Origin: a virus
Reading direction: 5' to 3' (one strand)
DNA: 64,000 nucleotides
IMG/VR virus record: IMGVR_UViG_3300007760_000005
Span: 1 to 64,000 of that record
A program made the translations under genes and the position numbers. This document shows positions 1-8,417 of this stretch, one piece after another; the stretch's first letter is position 1, and the number at the start of each line of letters is the position of its first letter. The notes beneath the pieces were generated by a model, which saw nothing but the letters and a program-made list of their open reading frames with translations, ran no database searches and was not told the DNA's origin.

Positions 1-1
1 C

Positions 2-433
2 GACCGTGCGGAATTGATTTCAGCCATCAACTTCTTGGCCTCTGGTGCGAGTTGGGATGACAACACCCTCAACATCACCCGTAAGGATGCTGTTGTTACT
101 TTGAGTATGAAGTCTACTTCAGGTGAAAGCCTGTACCAGACCGTGAAGGCTGGTATTGAGGTGGAGTGTGGGGAGGAGTCTTTCGGCTTCAACATTAGTC
201 GTCTGCACATCACCCGTTTGCTTTCCTTGTGTACGGAAGATTCCGTTCAGATGCGATGCCGCCGCCACGAAAAGGGTGGTTGGGTGATCATTACGGAAGA
301 GCCTGAAGAGGGTTTCCGATTCAGTACGGCGATCACTTGGATGTTCAGTCGGCAGAAGACTACATCGGTCAATACGAATGTGACCGCAGGGGTGCCTGAT
401 ACAGACACTTCCACAGTAGAGACATCTGCATGA
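2..433 (+). CDS. Beta sliding clamp, C-terminal domain (5' end cut by window edge)
   Basis: The reading frame is open from the first base, so the start lies upstream; an internal TTG at 14 is not convincing as a start. What is visible resembles domain 3 of bacterial DNA polymerase III beta clamps: a helix beginning AELISAINFLA, strands with TLNIT and VVTLSMKS, then SFGFNISRLHITRLLSLC, which matches the clamp pattern GFNVSYVLDVLNAL, followed by VQMRC. The clamp would encircle DNA and tether the polymerase. A Thr/Ser-rich tail follows residue 115. The stop overlaps the next ATG (ATGA). A clamp-loader gene at 5070 supports the call. Family assignment is by motif recall only. Confidence 0.6.
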   Translation, partial: DRAELISAINFLASGASWDDNTLNITRKDAVVTLSMKSTSGESLYQTVKAGIEVECGEESFGFNISRLHITRLLSLCTEDSVQMRCRRHEKGGWVIITEEPEEGFRFSTAITWMFSRQKTTSVNTNVTAGVPDTDTSTVETSA

Positions 434-1077
434 ATGAACAGATCACCAGCGATGTTGCGTCATTACGGAGCAGGGTGGATCGTGTCGTTGGTCGTCGGGA
501 TGAAGTATCTCGGCGTATAGGCGACACGAAAACCAATATTCGTAAATTAGATAGCGAGGGCCACCTATGTCAGTTGGTTTCCGAGTTATTTCGTCAATTG
601 ATTGACGCAGAAGTGAACGCTGGTGTTCAAGCAGTTGAGGGGCTACTGACGGAAGGTTTGAGTGCGGTCTTTTCAGATCAGCAGATCTCGGTTCGGTCGG
701 AAGTAGGGGTGAAGTACAACAAGGTTTCGGTAGACCTGATCACAACGCAGAAGCAGCCGGATGGCACCATTTCAGAAGGGGATTGTATCGATGCCTTTGG
801 TGGTGCTGTTACAACGGTTCAATCTGTTCTGCTTCGATTGATCGTAGTGATGCGGCGAGGTCTTCGACCCGTCTTGTTTTTAGATGAATCCTTACCCGCT
901 TTTGATGCGAATTATGTGGACGCAATGGGCAAGTTTCTCCGTCTTCTATGTGAGAGGATGGGGGTAGACATTTTGCTCGTGACACACAATCCAGCTTTAG
1001 TTGAAGCCTCCCACCGAGCCTACCGAATCCGTCGAACCCCGAAAGGGGCGAAGTTTGATTTGGTGGGTGGGGGATGA
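430..1077 (+). CDS. SMC/Rad50-like ATPase half (Walker B lobe only)
   Basis: The 215-residue protein has an N-terminal coiled-coil-like helix (residues 1-70) and then the C-terminal lobe of an SMC/SbcC/RecN-type ABC ATPase. Seen are a signature-like DAFGGAVTTVQS, Walker B PVLFLDESLPAFD (about 152-164) and an H-loop LLVTHNPAL. There is no Walker A anywhere in the protein, so it cannot form a normal ATP site alone. Known phage relatives of similar length exist; their partner is unclear. It overlaps the clamp stop and the methyltransferase start, so it is translationally coupled in the replication operon. A role in DNA repair or recombination is inference. Confidence 0.6.
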   Translation: MNEQITSDVASLRSRVDRVVGRRDEVSRRIGDTKTNIRKLDSEGHLCQLVSELFRQLIDAEVNAGVQAVEGLLTEGLSAVFSDQQISVRSEVGVKYNKVSVDLITTQKQPDGTISEGDCIDAFGGAVTTVQSVLLRLIVVMRRGLRPVLFLDESLPAFDANYVDAMGKFLRLLCERMGVDILLVTHNPALVEASHRAYRIRRTPKGAKFDLVGGG

Positions 1078-2276
1078 TGGTTGACCGAACTCTCTTCCAC
1101 TCGGTCGGGGATAACCCACCCAAGGCAAGACTTCTGTATGGCGTTGGTGCTGTTGAAGGCTTGAAGCTGCTCGAAGACGCTTCGGTCCACACAGTTTGTA
1201 CAAGCCCCCCTTATTACGGCTTACGAGATTATGGGGCCGGGGATAACCAGCTTGGGTTGGAAGACTCCCCCGAAAAATATGCCGAAGCCTTGGTTGAGGT
1301 GTTTCGAGAAATCAAACGAGTGTTGCGGAAAGATGGCACCCTTTGGCTAAATCTTGGGGATAGTTATGCTGGGAGCTATGAGGGAGGATTAAAGTCGAAA
1401 GACCTTATAGGCATCCCGTGGCGGGTGGCTTTCGCCCTTCAAAAAGACGGCTGGTATTTGCGTTCAGATATCATCTGGTCGAAACCTAATCCAATGCCAG
1501 AGTCGGTCAAAGACCGCCCCACCAAAGCACATGAGTACGTTTTCCTGTTTGCTCATCCAGACAGTGGTGGTCATTACTACTACGATGCAGATGCAATTCG
1601 AGAGCCGTTGAAAGGAGCAACCTTTCAACGGAACCAGTATCGTTGGAACAGCCATCAAAGGACTCACGATCCCAATGAAAAGAGAGAGGGTTCCAATAGG
1701 GGTGCTCCGATTAGCGAAGATGCCCTCATAAGAGGGGGCAATAAAAGAACCTTGTGGGATGTGCCACCAGCTTCCTTTAAGGGGGCGCATTTCGCCGTGT
1801 GGCCCCCGAAGCTCGTTATGCCTATGATCAAGGCGGGGACCAGTGCCTATGGCCGCTGTGCGGCGTGTGGAGAGCCTTTTAAGCGAGTCTCCGAACGATT
1901 TGTGGGTCACAGCACATCCTGCCCTAAAACACAGGCGGCCCACGATGCAAGAGGTGGGGCTGGCAATCCTGTAGGTACGGTGGGGAAATCTGGGTCAGGG
2001 CGGGTCGATGGGTACTCCCGAACTTTAGGTTGGGAGACAGGTTGTTCTTGTGTTGAAGATAATCCGTGGCCCGAACCTTGTGTGGTTCTTGATCCTTTTT
2101 CTGGATCAGCAACCACTGGGGCTGTCGCTCTTCAGTTGGGTAGAAACTATGTTGGTATCGATTTGAACGAGGACTACCTTGATATTGCTTGTTGTAGGAT
2201 TGAGGGCCGTGAAACCACAACCTCAAAACAAGAGGTTCCCGAAGTAACCATTCTTGATTTGTTTGGAGTTAAGTAA
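1074..2276 (+). CDS. Site-specific DNA methyltransferase (beta class, N4-cytosine or N6-adenine)
   Basis: This 400-residue protein has motif IV TSPPYYGLRDYG (about 43-54), which is the catalytic SPPY type more usual in N4-cytosine enzymes but also seen in some N6-adenine enzymes. The SAM-binding motif DPFSGSATTG lies near the C-terminus (about 340-349), followed by NYVGIDLNEDYL. The order IV then I marks the beta class. Between them are WPPKLV and a zinc-ribbon-like insert (CAAC ... CSC) common in phage enzymes of this type. No cognate nuclease is nearby, so it is an orphan enzyme that may protect phage DNA from host restriction. Start may be the ATG at 1074 or 1077. Target sequence is unknown. 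Confidence 0.88.
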   Translation: MMVDRTLFHSVGDNPPKARLLYGVGAVEGLKLLEDASVHTVCTSPPYYGLRDYGAGDNQLGLEDSPEKYAEALVEVFREIKRVLRKDGTLWLNLGDSYAGSYEGGLKSKDLIGIPWRVAFALQKDGWYLRSDIIWSKPNPMPESVKDRPTKAHEYVFLFAHPDSGGHYYYDADAIREPLKGATFQRNQYRWNSHQRTHDPNEKREGSNRGAPISEDALIRGGNKRTLWDVPPASFKGAHFAVWPPKLVMPMIKAGTSAYGRCAACGEPFKRVSERFVGHSTSCPKTQAAHDARGGAGNPVGTVGKSGSGRVDGYSRTLGWETGCSCVEDNPWPEPCVVLDPFSGSATTGAVALQLGRNYVGIDLNEDYLDIACCRIEGRETTTSKQEVPEVTILDLFGVK

Positions 2277-2752
2277 TGGTTGCTCCACACACACCGGGAT
2301 CAGACACTTCTAAAGAAGCCGCTGAAGCTATCGCAGATGTTACGGGAGCACTCCGTCGTCGAGTATATGAGCACATAATTTCTCGTGGCTCCGAAGGCAC
2401 CACAGACGATGCCGCTGAAGAAACCTTAGAGATGAAGCACACGACCTATACGGCTCGCCGGGGTGAGCTTGTGAAGCAAGGTTTGGTTGCTAATTCTGGT
2501 AAGAAGGGGCTAACTCGAAGCGGTCGTCGGGCCGTTCTATGGGTGGCTATCAATTCAGACAATGCGGTTGAGCTTGCCGAAAAAGCTAAGGCAAATCGAA
2601 AGAAGCCCGTTAAAGCACCGAAGATCCCTTTAGTGCCAGAGGGCGTTGATATTACGTTACGAGCAGTTCAAGAGCGCATGGTTGAGCGTCTTCAAAGCGG
2701 AGATGAGATCAAGTGCCCCTGTTGTGGGACTCGCTTACAACAAGCTCCTTGA
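2276..2752 (+). CDS. Winged-helix DNA-binding protein with C-terminal CxxC
   Basis: The first 100 residues look like a winged helix-turn-helix: helix RRRVYEHIISRG, TTDDAAEETLEMKHTTYTARR as the recognition region, then ELVKQGLVANSGKKGLTRSGRRAVLWVA as the wing. This layout is common in phage proteins next to methyltransferases and replication genes. A basic linker leads to a terminal CPCCG, half of a zinc-ribbon. The ATG overlaps the methyltransferase stop by one base. It probably binds DNA as an accessory replication or regulatory factor; the target is unknown. Confidence 0.6.
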   Translation: MVAPHTPGSDTSKEAAEAIADVTGALRRRVYEHIISRGSEGTTDDAAEETLEMKHTTYTARRGELVKQGLVANSGKKGLTRSGRRAVLWVAINSDNAVELAEKAKANRKKPVKAPKIPLVPEGVDITLRAVQERMVERLQSGDEIKCPCCGTRLQQAP

Positions 2753-2766
2753 AGGTATAGTGAACC

Positions 2767-3306
2767 ATGCGGAATCGAAAAGAGATCCAAAAGAAACTGT
2801 CTCAGGTGCGTTTTCGGCACTTGAAGAAAATGGTTCGGACAGGTCTCTCTCGTAGGCCGTGTAATTGCGCCCACAATGTTTCGCTTGGACCAGGGAACAC
2901 CCCTTCGGAACCTAATGTGGGGGTTTGCGCCTATAAGGTGGCTAAGGGCCAAGAGTACGATGGTGTTTGCGATGAGAAGTTTGGGGGCCGAGCAAGGGCC
3001 GCAAGCTGTCCCGTCTTTCAAGCCAATCAAGATGCGGATAGTATCCGAGAGGAATTCGACACCTTTTTGAGCCAAGCGGATTTTGGGGAAATCGCCTACC
3101 ACTTTCCAGACATGGCCGCCCTACTGTGGGTATTGAGCGAACACCCTAACGATGAAACCCACGATCCCGATAATGAAGGGCTTTCGGAGGACGTTGAGGA
3201 AATCATGCCCCTGAAGACTCAGGTGTTCCCACCTGTGGAGGATCTTCAGGCTGACGATAGCCGTTCTCCTTGGTATCTCGAATTATTGAGGAGGTTCCGT
3301 GTCTGA
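2767..3306 (+). CDS. Hypothetical cysteine-rich protein
   Basis: No function recognised. The 179-residue protein has a basic N-terminus and clustered cysteines between residues 31 and 81 (PCNC, VCAY, GVCDEKFGG, SCPVF) that could bind a metal. The rest is acidic and rich in Asp and Pro. It sits in the replication operon between the winged-helix gene and another unknown, and its end overlaps the next start. Confidence 0.55.
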   Translation: MRNRKEIQKKLSQVRFRHLKKMVRTGLSRRPCNCAHNVSLGPGNTPSEPNVGVCAYKVAKGQEYDGVCDEKFGGRARAASCPVFQANQDADSIREEFDTFLSQADFGEIAYHFPDMAALLWVLSEHPNDETHDPDNEGLSEDVEEIMPLKTQVFPPVEDLQADDSRSPWYLELLRRFRV

Positions 3307-3823
3307 TCTCTTGAAGAAAGTTGTGTTGAAAACGGGTGGTAGAACTCCATTGATGATGGAGTTCCCAGTAAACCCTGAATTAGCCCCATTTCTGGTTACC
3401 GCAGCAGGGAAGTCCAAGTTTATCTGGATTCCCTCATCCAAAGGTCGGGTTCGGGTAGGTGTTCGTAAACAAGATTCGGGCGAGAGGGTCGCCATGAATT
3501 TAGACATCATCCGAGAGATCGCTTTGGTGGGGGAGACGAGTAAGTGGGGAAATGTTCACCCGCTCACCTCCGATGGCTTTGAGAAGGCGGTAGAGCACTT
3601 GAAGTATTACGGGGTGGAAGACATTGAAGTGCTGGCAAGCGATTCCGGTCTGCCCTTCATTGTGGATTCCCCGGTAAAGGTTTGTGCGTGGTTGCATAAA
3701 GGCTGTGCGGTCGTTGTTCCAAAAGACAGGGATTGCGTTGGTGTTTTTGCAGAGGTGGGTAAAGGCTTTTTGGCTATGGTCCACAATCCGAGTCGAGGAG
3801 TTGCGGTTTTAGGGGAGCCTTGA
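3299..3823 (+). CDS. Hypothetical protein
   Basis: No family recognised. The GTG start at 3299 is chosen because a strong ribosome site, GAGGAGGT, sits just upstream and the gene overlaps the previous stop. The 174-residue product is a mixed alpha/beta soluble protein without obvious motifs. Its stop overlaps the primase start, so it is coupled to primase translation. Confidence 0.55.
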   Translation: MSDLLKKVVLKTGGRTPLMMEFPVNPELAPFLVTAAGKSKFIWIPSSKGRVRVGVRKQDSGERVAMNLDIIREIALVGETSKWGNVHPLTSDGFEKAVEHLKYYGVEDIEVLASDSGLPFIVDSPVKVCAWLHKGCAVVVPKDRDCVGVFAEVGKGFLAMVHNPSRGVAVLGEP

Positions 3824-4530
3824 TGGAAAGGTGGTTACAATCAGGGATTCGTCCATTGGACTCTCAGCTTCAGCAATACTTGGAGAAGCGTGGGGTGTCG
3901 GATTCTTTGATCGAAGATTTGGGGCTTGGCCTTTGGGTGCCTCCATCAGAACCCGCACCAGAGGAATCCTTTCGTTTTCGCTACGGTAAGTCAGGGCAAG
4001 CCTTAAAGGGCCATTTGGCTATCCCATTACGGTGTCCCAGAGGTCGCCTGGTAGGTTTGGATACCCGTGAAGTCGCAACCAAGAAGATCACAGGCTATCG
4101 GCTCCCTAAATCCAAGTGGGTGCCAGTATGGGTGCAAAGCAAGAACGCCGCCGAGCGTTTATGGAAAGGCGGCAGGGCGTGGGTTGTGGAAGGACTGTTC
4201 GACCTTGCTGCCATTGAGCGAGTGATCCCATACGGGGACGCTGTTTTTGCCACCCAACGAGCCGCCCTAACAAGGAGTCAGGTAAGGTTCCTTTCTCGAC
4301 TTTGTTCGGGGGGCTGCATGATCGCTTATGACAATGATGAAACGGGAAGAAAAGGTGCTTTAGGATGGACCGACCCCGATACGGGTCGGCGGTATTATGG
4401 TGCCGTTGACGCTTTGACTCGTGCGGGTGTTCCGCATGTTGTCCAGTGCCGCTACATGGGGAAAGATCCTGGCGATATCTGGCTCACACAAGGCGAACAA
4501 GGATTACAGACTAATTTCAGTCACTATTAA
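3823..4530 (+). CDS. DnaG-type primase (TOPRIM catalytic core)
   Basis: The 235-residue protein matches the catalytic core of DnaG primases: GHLAIPLRCPRGRLVGLDTR (N-terminal subdomain pattern GRIMFPI..RG.VIGFGGR), the TOPRIM glutamate in VVEGLFDLAAIE, the TOPRIM Asp cluster in IAYDNDETGRKGA, and KDPGDIWL near the end (DnaG KDPDE). It lacks the N-terminal zinc domain and the C-terminal helicase-binding domain of full-length DnaG (about 580 residues), so it is a minimal phage primase. It would make RNA primers for lagging-strand synthesis. ATG 3823 follows AGGGGAG with good spacing; the in-frame TTG at 3820 is less likely. Confidence 0.75.
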   Translation: MERWLQSGIRPLDSQLQQYLEKRGVSDSLIEDLGLGLWVPPSEPAPEESFRFRYGKSGQALKGHLAIPLRCPRGRLVGLDTREVATKKITGYRLPKSKWVPVWVQSKNAAERLWKGGRAWVVEGLFDLAAIERVIPYGDAVFATQRAALTRSQVRFLSRLCSGGCMIAYDNDETGRKGALGWTDPDTGRRYYGAVDALTRAGVPHVVQCRYMGKDPGDIWLTQGEQGLQTNFSHY

Positions 4531-4546
4531 TCGAAGGAGAAGAACG

Positions 4547-5023
4547 ATGGCTACAGAGTATTGGCTTGCGGGAAAAGACACGGGAGTTCCTGAGATCATG
4601 GGGAACTTGAAAGCTCACCACCCTGATTTGATCTTGGTGGAAGATGAGATCGCCGTGATTTTCCGTGAGAAATCGAGCAAACGAGGCGGAACGGTAGTTT
4701 TGGGCAAGGCTAAAAAGGCTCCAGCATTGGTTGGGGTGCTTGGCGACACGGACTATAAGTTCATTTTGGAATTGGCGTTCGATGAGTGGGATGGGTTGGA
4801 CAACAAGCAGCGGTCAGCGTTGTTGGACCACCTTCTTTGTGCTTGTCGGGTTGAAGAGAATCCCAACACCGGGGACTTCCGTTGCTTCATCGCTCCCCCT
4901 GATGTGAGCTTCTTTTGGGACGAGTTGGATCGACACGGCGATTGGCGGCCTCGGCCTTCAGATGCGGCGGACACTGAAATCAAACAGTTTACGGAAATCT
5001 TTTCGCCTTCCGGGGATGCTTGA
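4547..5023 (+). CDS. Phage metallopeptidase-like protein, probably inactive
   Basis: The start is ATG 4547 after CGAAGGAGAAGAAC, a strong ribosome site. The 158-residue protein resembles the small phage metallopeptidase family (PF18894 type): FDEWDGLDNKQRSALLDHLLCACRVEE matches the family helix that normally reads ALLDHELCH. Here the catalytic Glu of HE is Leu and the second ligand position is altered, so the zinc-peptidase site appears lost. It lies between primase and DnaX. Function is unknown; a structural or regulatory use of the fold is possible. Confidence 0.5.
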   Translation: MATEYWLAGKDTGVPEIMGNLKAHHPDLILVEDEIAVIFREKSSKRGGTVVLGKAKKAPALVGVLGDTDYKFILELAFDEWDGLDNKQRSALLDHLLCACRVEENPNTGDFRCFIAPPDVSFFWDELDRHGDWRPRPSDAADTEIKQFTEIFSPSGDA

Positions 5024-5069
5024 GTGACCTTTTTCGAGTCTCTTTAGTAAAAAGAGCAGGGGAGAAGGG

Positions 5070-6437
5070 ATGGCTCTTGATACCAAATATCGCCCAACGA
5101 GGTTCGATGAAGTCATAGGTCAGGACACTACTGTAAGTATCCTCCGTGAATTTATTCGTTCTGCGTCAGGGCTTAGGCAATCGTATTTGTTTGCTGGTCC
5201 TTTCGGGTCGGGCAAGACAACGCTTGGGCGTATTCTTGCTCGGTCTTTACTGTGTGATGCCCCGGTAAATGGGGAGTCTTGTGGGACGTGTCCCTCTTGT
5301 GTCGAGATTTTGGAGAACGGGAGTTCTGCGGATTTTGTGGAGGTAGATGCCGCCACCAATTCTGGTAAGGACAATATTCGGAAGATCGTTGAGCAGCTTC
5401 AGTACTCTTCCTTTTCGGGGAAGCGTCGGATCTATTTGTTTGACGAAGCCCATCAGCTATCGAGGGATGCTTTAGATGCCCTACTCAAGCCGATGGAGGA
5501 TGCTTTACCTGGCACCGAAGATAAGCGGCTGGTGTGTATCTTTGCGACCACCGAACCCGAAAAGATGCGAACTACGGTCGTATCTCGATGCGCCCCTCCC
5601 TTCATTATTCGTCATGCGTCCGTGGCTGCAATTGCGGATCGGTTGGACTATGTTTGTGAACAAGAGGGCTTTACTTACGACTATTCTGCGTTGGAATTGA
5701 TTGCCGAACATTGCGAATGTCATATTCGGGACGCTCTAAAAACGATTGAGGGCGTGACTATGTTGGGGGCGGTCACGGACGAAAAGGTTTATGCCTATTT
5801 AGGGCTGGCCACTTCTTTGTCCATTTTGACTCTGATTGGGGCCATGGGAACTCAAGACCCTAAAACGGCTGTGTCCTTGGCCCAAGAGTTGTTGGCGCAG
5901 GCTTCCCCCTCTGTGCTGTATGAAAAGGTTTCTGACCACGCTCTACGGCTGTATGCCGCAAGTTTAGGGGTCGGCAAACCTCCTTCGTGGTGGCCTTTGG
6001 AATTAGTGACCAACCTAAAAGACCTTGGGCCAGCCTTGGTTCACATAGGTTCTTCCTTCGCATCTAAGCCGGGGCGGGTGCCCGCTTCGGCATTTCTCTG
6101 CGAGGTTGCCAGTTTGTGTGTACCTTTTGTTCCTGCCCAAGTTGCGGTATCTCCTTTGAATTGTGGGAAGATGAAGAATACGGAGACCCAAGTTTTAGAC
6201 GTGGGTAAAGTAGTGAACCCGATGAAGTTTCAATCAGCACCCTCTGTAGAGGGGGGGACATTTTTGGACCCACGGGGAGTGAATCCGAACCATGTTGGGG
6301 ACAGCCGTGTTGAAAACAAAACTCGAACACCCAAAAAACAAACTAACGGTGAGTTGGCGGCGAACGAGTTTGCCGACATTTTTTCTCGCTACCTCAGTGA
6401 GTTAGGGAGAAAAAATGGCAGACAAGAGGGACCGTAA
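5070..6437 (+). CDS. dnaX: DNA polymerase III gamma/tau-like clamp loader ATPase
   Basis: This 455-residue AAA+ ATPase loads the sliding clamp onto primed DNA. Seen are the DnaX opening KYRPTRFDEVIGQD, Walker A GPFGSGKT (43-50), a zinc module CGTCPSC near 72-78, Walker B LFDEAHQLS, sensor 1 FATTEPEKM and the arginine-finger SRC. The C-terminal tail after about 365 is low-complexity and shorter than bacterial tau. Ribosome site AGGGGAGAAGGG precedes ATG 5070. The end overlaps the NusG-like gene by 23 bases, and an A6 run lies at the overlap. It pairs with the clamp encoded at the window start. Confidence 0.92.
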   Translation: MALDTKYRPTRFDEVIGQDTTVSILREFIRSASGLRQSYLFAGPFGSGKTTLGRILARSLLCDAPVNGESCGTCPSCVEILENGSSADFVEVDAATNSGKDNIRKIVEQLQYSSFSGKRRIYLFDEAHQLSRDALDALLKPMEDALPGTEDKRLVCIFATTEPEKMRTTVVSRCAPPFIIRHASVAAIADRLDYVCEQEGFTYDYSALELIAEHCECHIRDALKTIEGVTMLGAVTDEKVYAYLGLATSLSILTLIGAMGTQDPKTAVSLAQELLAQASPSVLYEKVSDHALRLYAASLGVGKPPSWWPLELVTNLKDLGPALVHIGSSFASKPGRVPASAFLCEVASLCVPFVPAQVAVSPLNCGKMKNTETQVLDVGKVVNPMKFQSAPSVEGGTFLDPRGVNPNHVGDSRVENKTRTPKKQTNGELAANEFADIFSRYLSELGRKNGRQEGP

Positions 6438-6948
6438 AACTTGGGTTATCTTAGAACTCACTCGACAGGGTGAGCAGAAGATAGCTGATGGTAATTTTGA
6501 ACGTGTCCTTCGTAAAGCCCTGAAGCTCGACCCCGATCACGGTATTTTCATTCCTGCGGCCACCTATAAAAAGGCGGGGCGCACGGTCACACTTCATTTA
6601 ATGGAAGGCTACGCCTTCGTTGAAAGTGGTTTATTAGAAACCACTTACTTCAAATTGGAAGGACATCAGGACATAAAGCGTATTATGTCCAGTGCTTCTC
6701 CCTCAGGCATGAGGATTCCTCACACCCTGTCCGATCTCGAAGTCCAAGCGATGAGAGATAAACTTCGGACAATGGTGATGGGGGATGTAACTCCTGGCTC
6801 GATGGTCAACATATCAGATGGTACATACAAAGGAATGGATGGGGAAGTTCTCGATATTGAAGAAGATTATGCAATTCTAAAGATAGAAATGCGGTCTCTC
6901 GCTATCGTGACCAAGATTCCTCAAGTTTTTTTGGAAGTTATGGACTAA
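6415..6948 (+). CDS. NusG-like transcription elongation factor
   Basis: The 177-residue protein has a NusG N-terminal (NGN)-like half: WVILELTRQGEQKIADG, GIFIPAATYKKAGRTVTLHLMEGYAFVES. A KOW/SH3 half follows: VTPGSMVNISDGTYKGMDGEVLDIEEDYAILKI (about 130-160). This is the length and order of bacterial NusG. It would bind RNA polymerase and change pausing or termination, plausibly an antiterminator for the long virion operons. It overlaps dnaX by 23 bases and is followed closely by a sigma-like gene, grouping transcription factors together. Confidence 0.72.
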   Translation: MADKRDRKTWVILELTRQGEQKIADGNFERVLRKALKLDPDHGIFIPAATYKKAGRTVTLHLMEGYAFVESGLLETTYFKLEGHQDIKRIMSSASPSGMRIPHTLSDLEVQAMRDKLRTMVMGDVTPGSMVNISDGTYKGMDGEVLDIEEDYAILKIEMRSLAIVTKIPQVFLEVMD

Positions 6949-6996
6949 TCGAACCGATAGATAGGGCATAGCCCCATCATCAAAGGAGAACACATA

Positions 6997-7596
6997 TTGT
7001 CATGGCATTGGAGAATGATTGACCCTACTGACATAGAGAGTCGTTTCTCGACCGAGGATTCCTTGGCGTATATGGATTCGATTTTCACTGAACCTACTGA
7101 AGAGGATTTGGAGCAGATCGAAGATATTCGGTCGGTCCTTGGGAAGCTGCCCCCACGGGAGGCGGATTTTGTCGAGCTTTACTTCTTTCGACACAAGAAG
7201 CAGACAGACATTGCCCATATCTTCGGTGTTTCACAACCCACCGTTTGCTACCGCTTGCAACGGGCCACCACTCGGATTCGCTTCTTAATGGAGCTACCCG
7301 ATGTTGAGCCGAAGAAATTGCGCCGGGACTTACGGGGATTTTTGACCGATCCTATCGATGTCGAAGTCATGGTTGGGATGTACGACACGAAATGTCAGAG
7401 CACGGTTGCTAAGAAGCTCAACGTGTCCCAAGGATTCGTTCGACACAGGTTCATTAGAACTATCGAACGGATGGCGGTGGTCCCCACAATGGAGACTTAC
7501 GCCTCACTGTTTCGAGTGATCTCACAGAATTTGTCGATTTTGCGAGAGATTCGACGCATTGAGAAAGAGGAGACCCCCATCTTCACGGTGGATTGA
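6997..7596 (+). CDS. Sigma-70-like factor with two helix-turn-helix regions
   Basis: TTG 6997 is chosen because AAAGGAGAA lies six bases upstream; the first in-frame ATG is too far from it. Residues 35-95 read like sigma region 4: VLGKLPPREADFVELYFFRHKKQTDIAHIFGVSQPTVCYRLQRATTRIRFL, with the tri-helical HTH pattern. A second HTH-like segment (STVAKKLNVSQGFVRHRFIRTIERM, about 132-156) follows. No clear region 2 is visible, so it may act as a short phage sigma or as a co-activator. It probably drives late transcription; target promoters are not proven. Confidence 0.65.
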   Translation: MSWHWRMIDPTDIESRFSTEDSLAYMDSIFTEPTEEDLEQIEDIRSVLGKLPPREADFVELYFFRHKKQTDIAHIFGVSQPTVCYRLQRATTRIRFLMELPDVEPKKLRRDLRGFLTDPIDVEVMVGMYDTKCQSTVAKKLNVSQGFVRHRFIRTIERMAVVPTMETYASLFRVISQNLSILREIRRIEKEETPIFTVD

Positions 7597-7656
7597 GGTT
7601 GTCGGTTCGTAGCCTATTGGCATTTCTTTACAGGAGAGCCGAAGGAGGCGAACTAA

Positions 7657-7977
7657 ATGAGTAAGCCCTGCAAAAAACGGGTAGTAATGGCCAAGGAGGT
7701 AGCCGAGCGATGGCTACAGAGCCATGCTACGCCTGAATACCGTGTGACGGTATATGAAGCAGGGTCATCTAAGCCCATCAAGAACATCAACAATCTGCTG
7801 CGATCTTTCAGGGATGGGAAGGCCCGTATCCGAGGGATCGAGCCGATAACTGACCTTGGTATGGGTAAAGAAGAAAACGCTGGTTCCCTTACGATCTGGT
7901 CCTCCAATCATTCCGAATTGGTGAAGCTCGATAAGTGGCTCACCGACCGAGGGTATCTGACTACGGGGATCTGGTAG
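7657..7977 (+). CDS. Hypothetical protein with N-terminal VAERWL tag
   Basis: Strong ribosome site GAAGGAGGCGAACTAA precedes ATG 7657. The 106-residue product begins with a basic stretch and the helix EVAERWLQSH, the first of several copies in this window of a (V/I)(A/V)xR(Y/W/H)L motif. The remainder (RVTVYEAGSSKP ... WLTDRGYLTTGIW) is a small alpha/beta fold I do not recognise. It opens the virion gene block and abuts the next gene with no gap. Confidence 0.55.
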   Translation: MSKPCKKRVVMAKEVAERWLQSHATPEYRVTVYEAGSSKPIKNINNLLRSFRDGKARIRGIEPITDLGMGKEENAGSLTIWSSNHSELVKLDKWLTDRGYLTTGIW

Positions 7978-8406
7978 ATGGCTCTGACAAGGTACAAAAC
8001 AGAATCCACGTATCGCTCCATCACGGCTTTAAGTGAGGAGTACACATTCACTGTTGTTCAAGACATTTCAGGGGTCGTTTCCGTCCGTAATATTATTACG
8101 CCCCAAGGGTCGATTGCTGACGCTTACATCGAGCTTCCACAAGAAGTGACGGACGACATTCAGACCGCCATGGCTGAGTTGGAGGATCTTATGGCATCTT
8201 CATCTGTAAGCGGGACGCTTGAATTCGACACTGAGGCATCTAAAGATGTTGTCTTTTCATCGGCCCTAAACGCCGCAACCTATCGAGTCCATGTTTCGGT
8301 TGGCGAGTTTGTCCCTATCCGGGTCACAAACAAGACCATTACGGGCTTCACTGTCGAGCTTGGCGCAACCTTCACAGGTTCCGTTGGCTATGACGTGTTC
8401 GTGTAG
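7978..8406 (+). CDS. Virion structural protein with H-lectin-like C-terminal domain
   Basis: The 142-residue, beta-rich protein ends in a domain of form VVFSSALNAATYRVHVSV ... NKTITGFTVELGATFTGSVGYDVFV. This pattern (F..A...Y.V ... KT..GFT ... G.V.W) resembles H-type-lectin-like tips on phage fibres and recurs at the end of the next protein. It is likely a fibre or decoration component. Specific location in the virion is inference. Confidence 0.5.
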   Translation: MALTRYKTESTYRSITALSEEYTFTVVQDISGVVSVRNIITPQGSIADAYIELPQEVTDDIQTAMAELEDLMASSSVSGTLEFDTEASKDVVFSSALNAATYRVHVSVGEFVPIRVTNKTITGFTVELGATFTGSVGYDVFV

Positions 8407-8417
8407 GAGTTGAGATC

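Noticed and set aside
2646-2855. Small plus-strand frame overlapping the winged-helix gene end
   Set aside because: No ribosome site, no motif, and it overlaps two better-supported genes.
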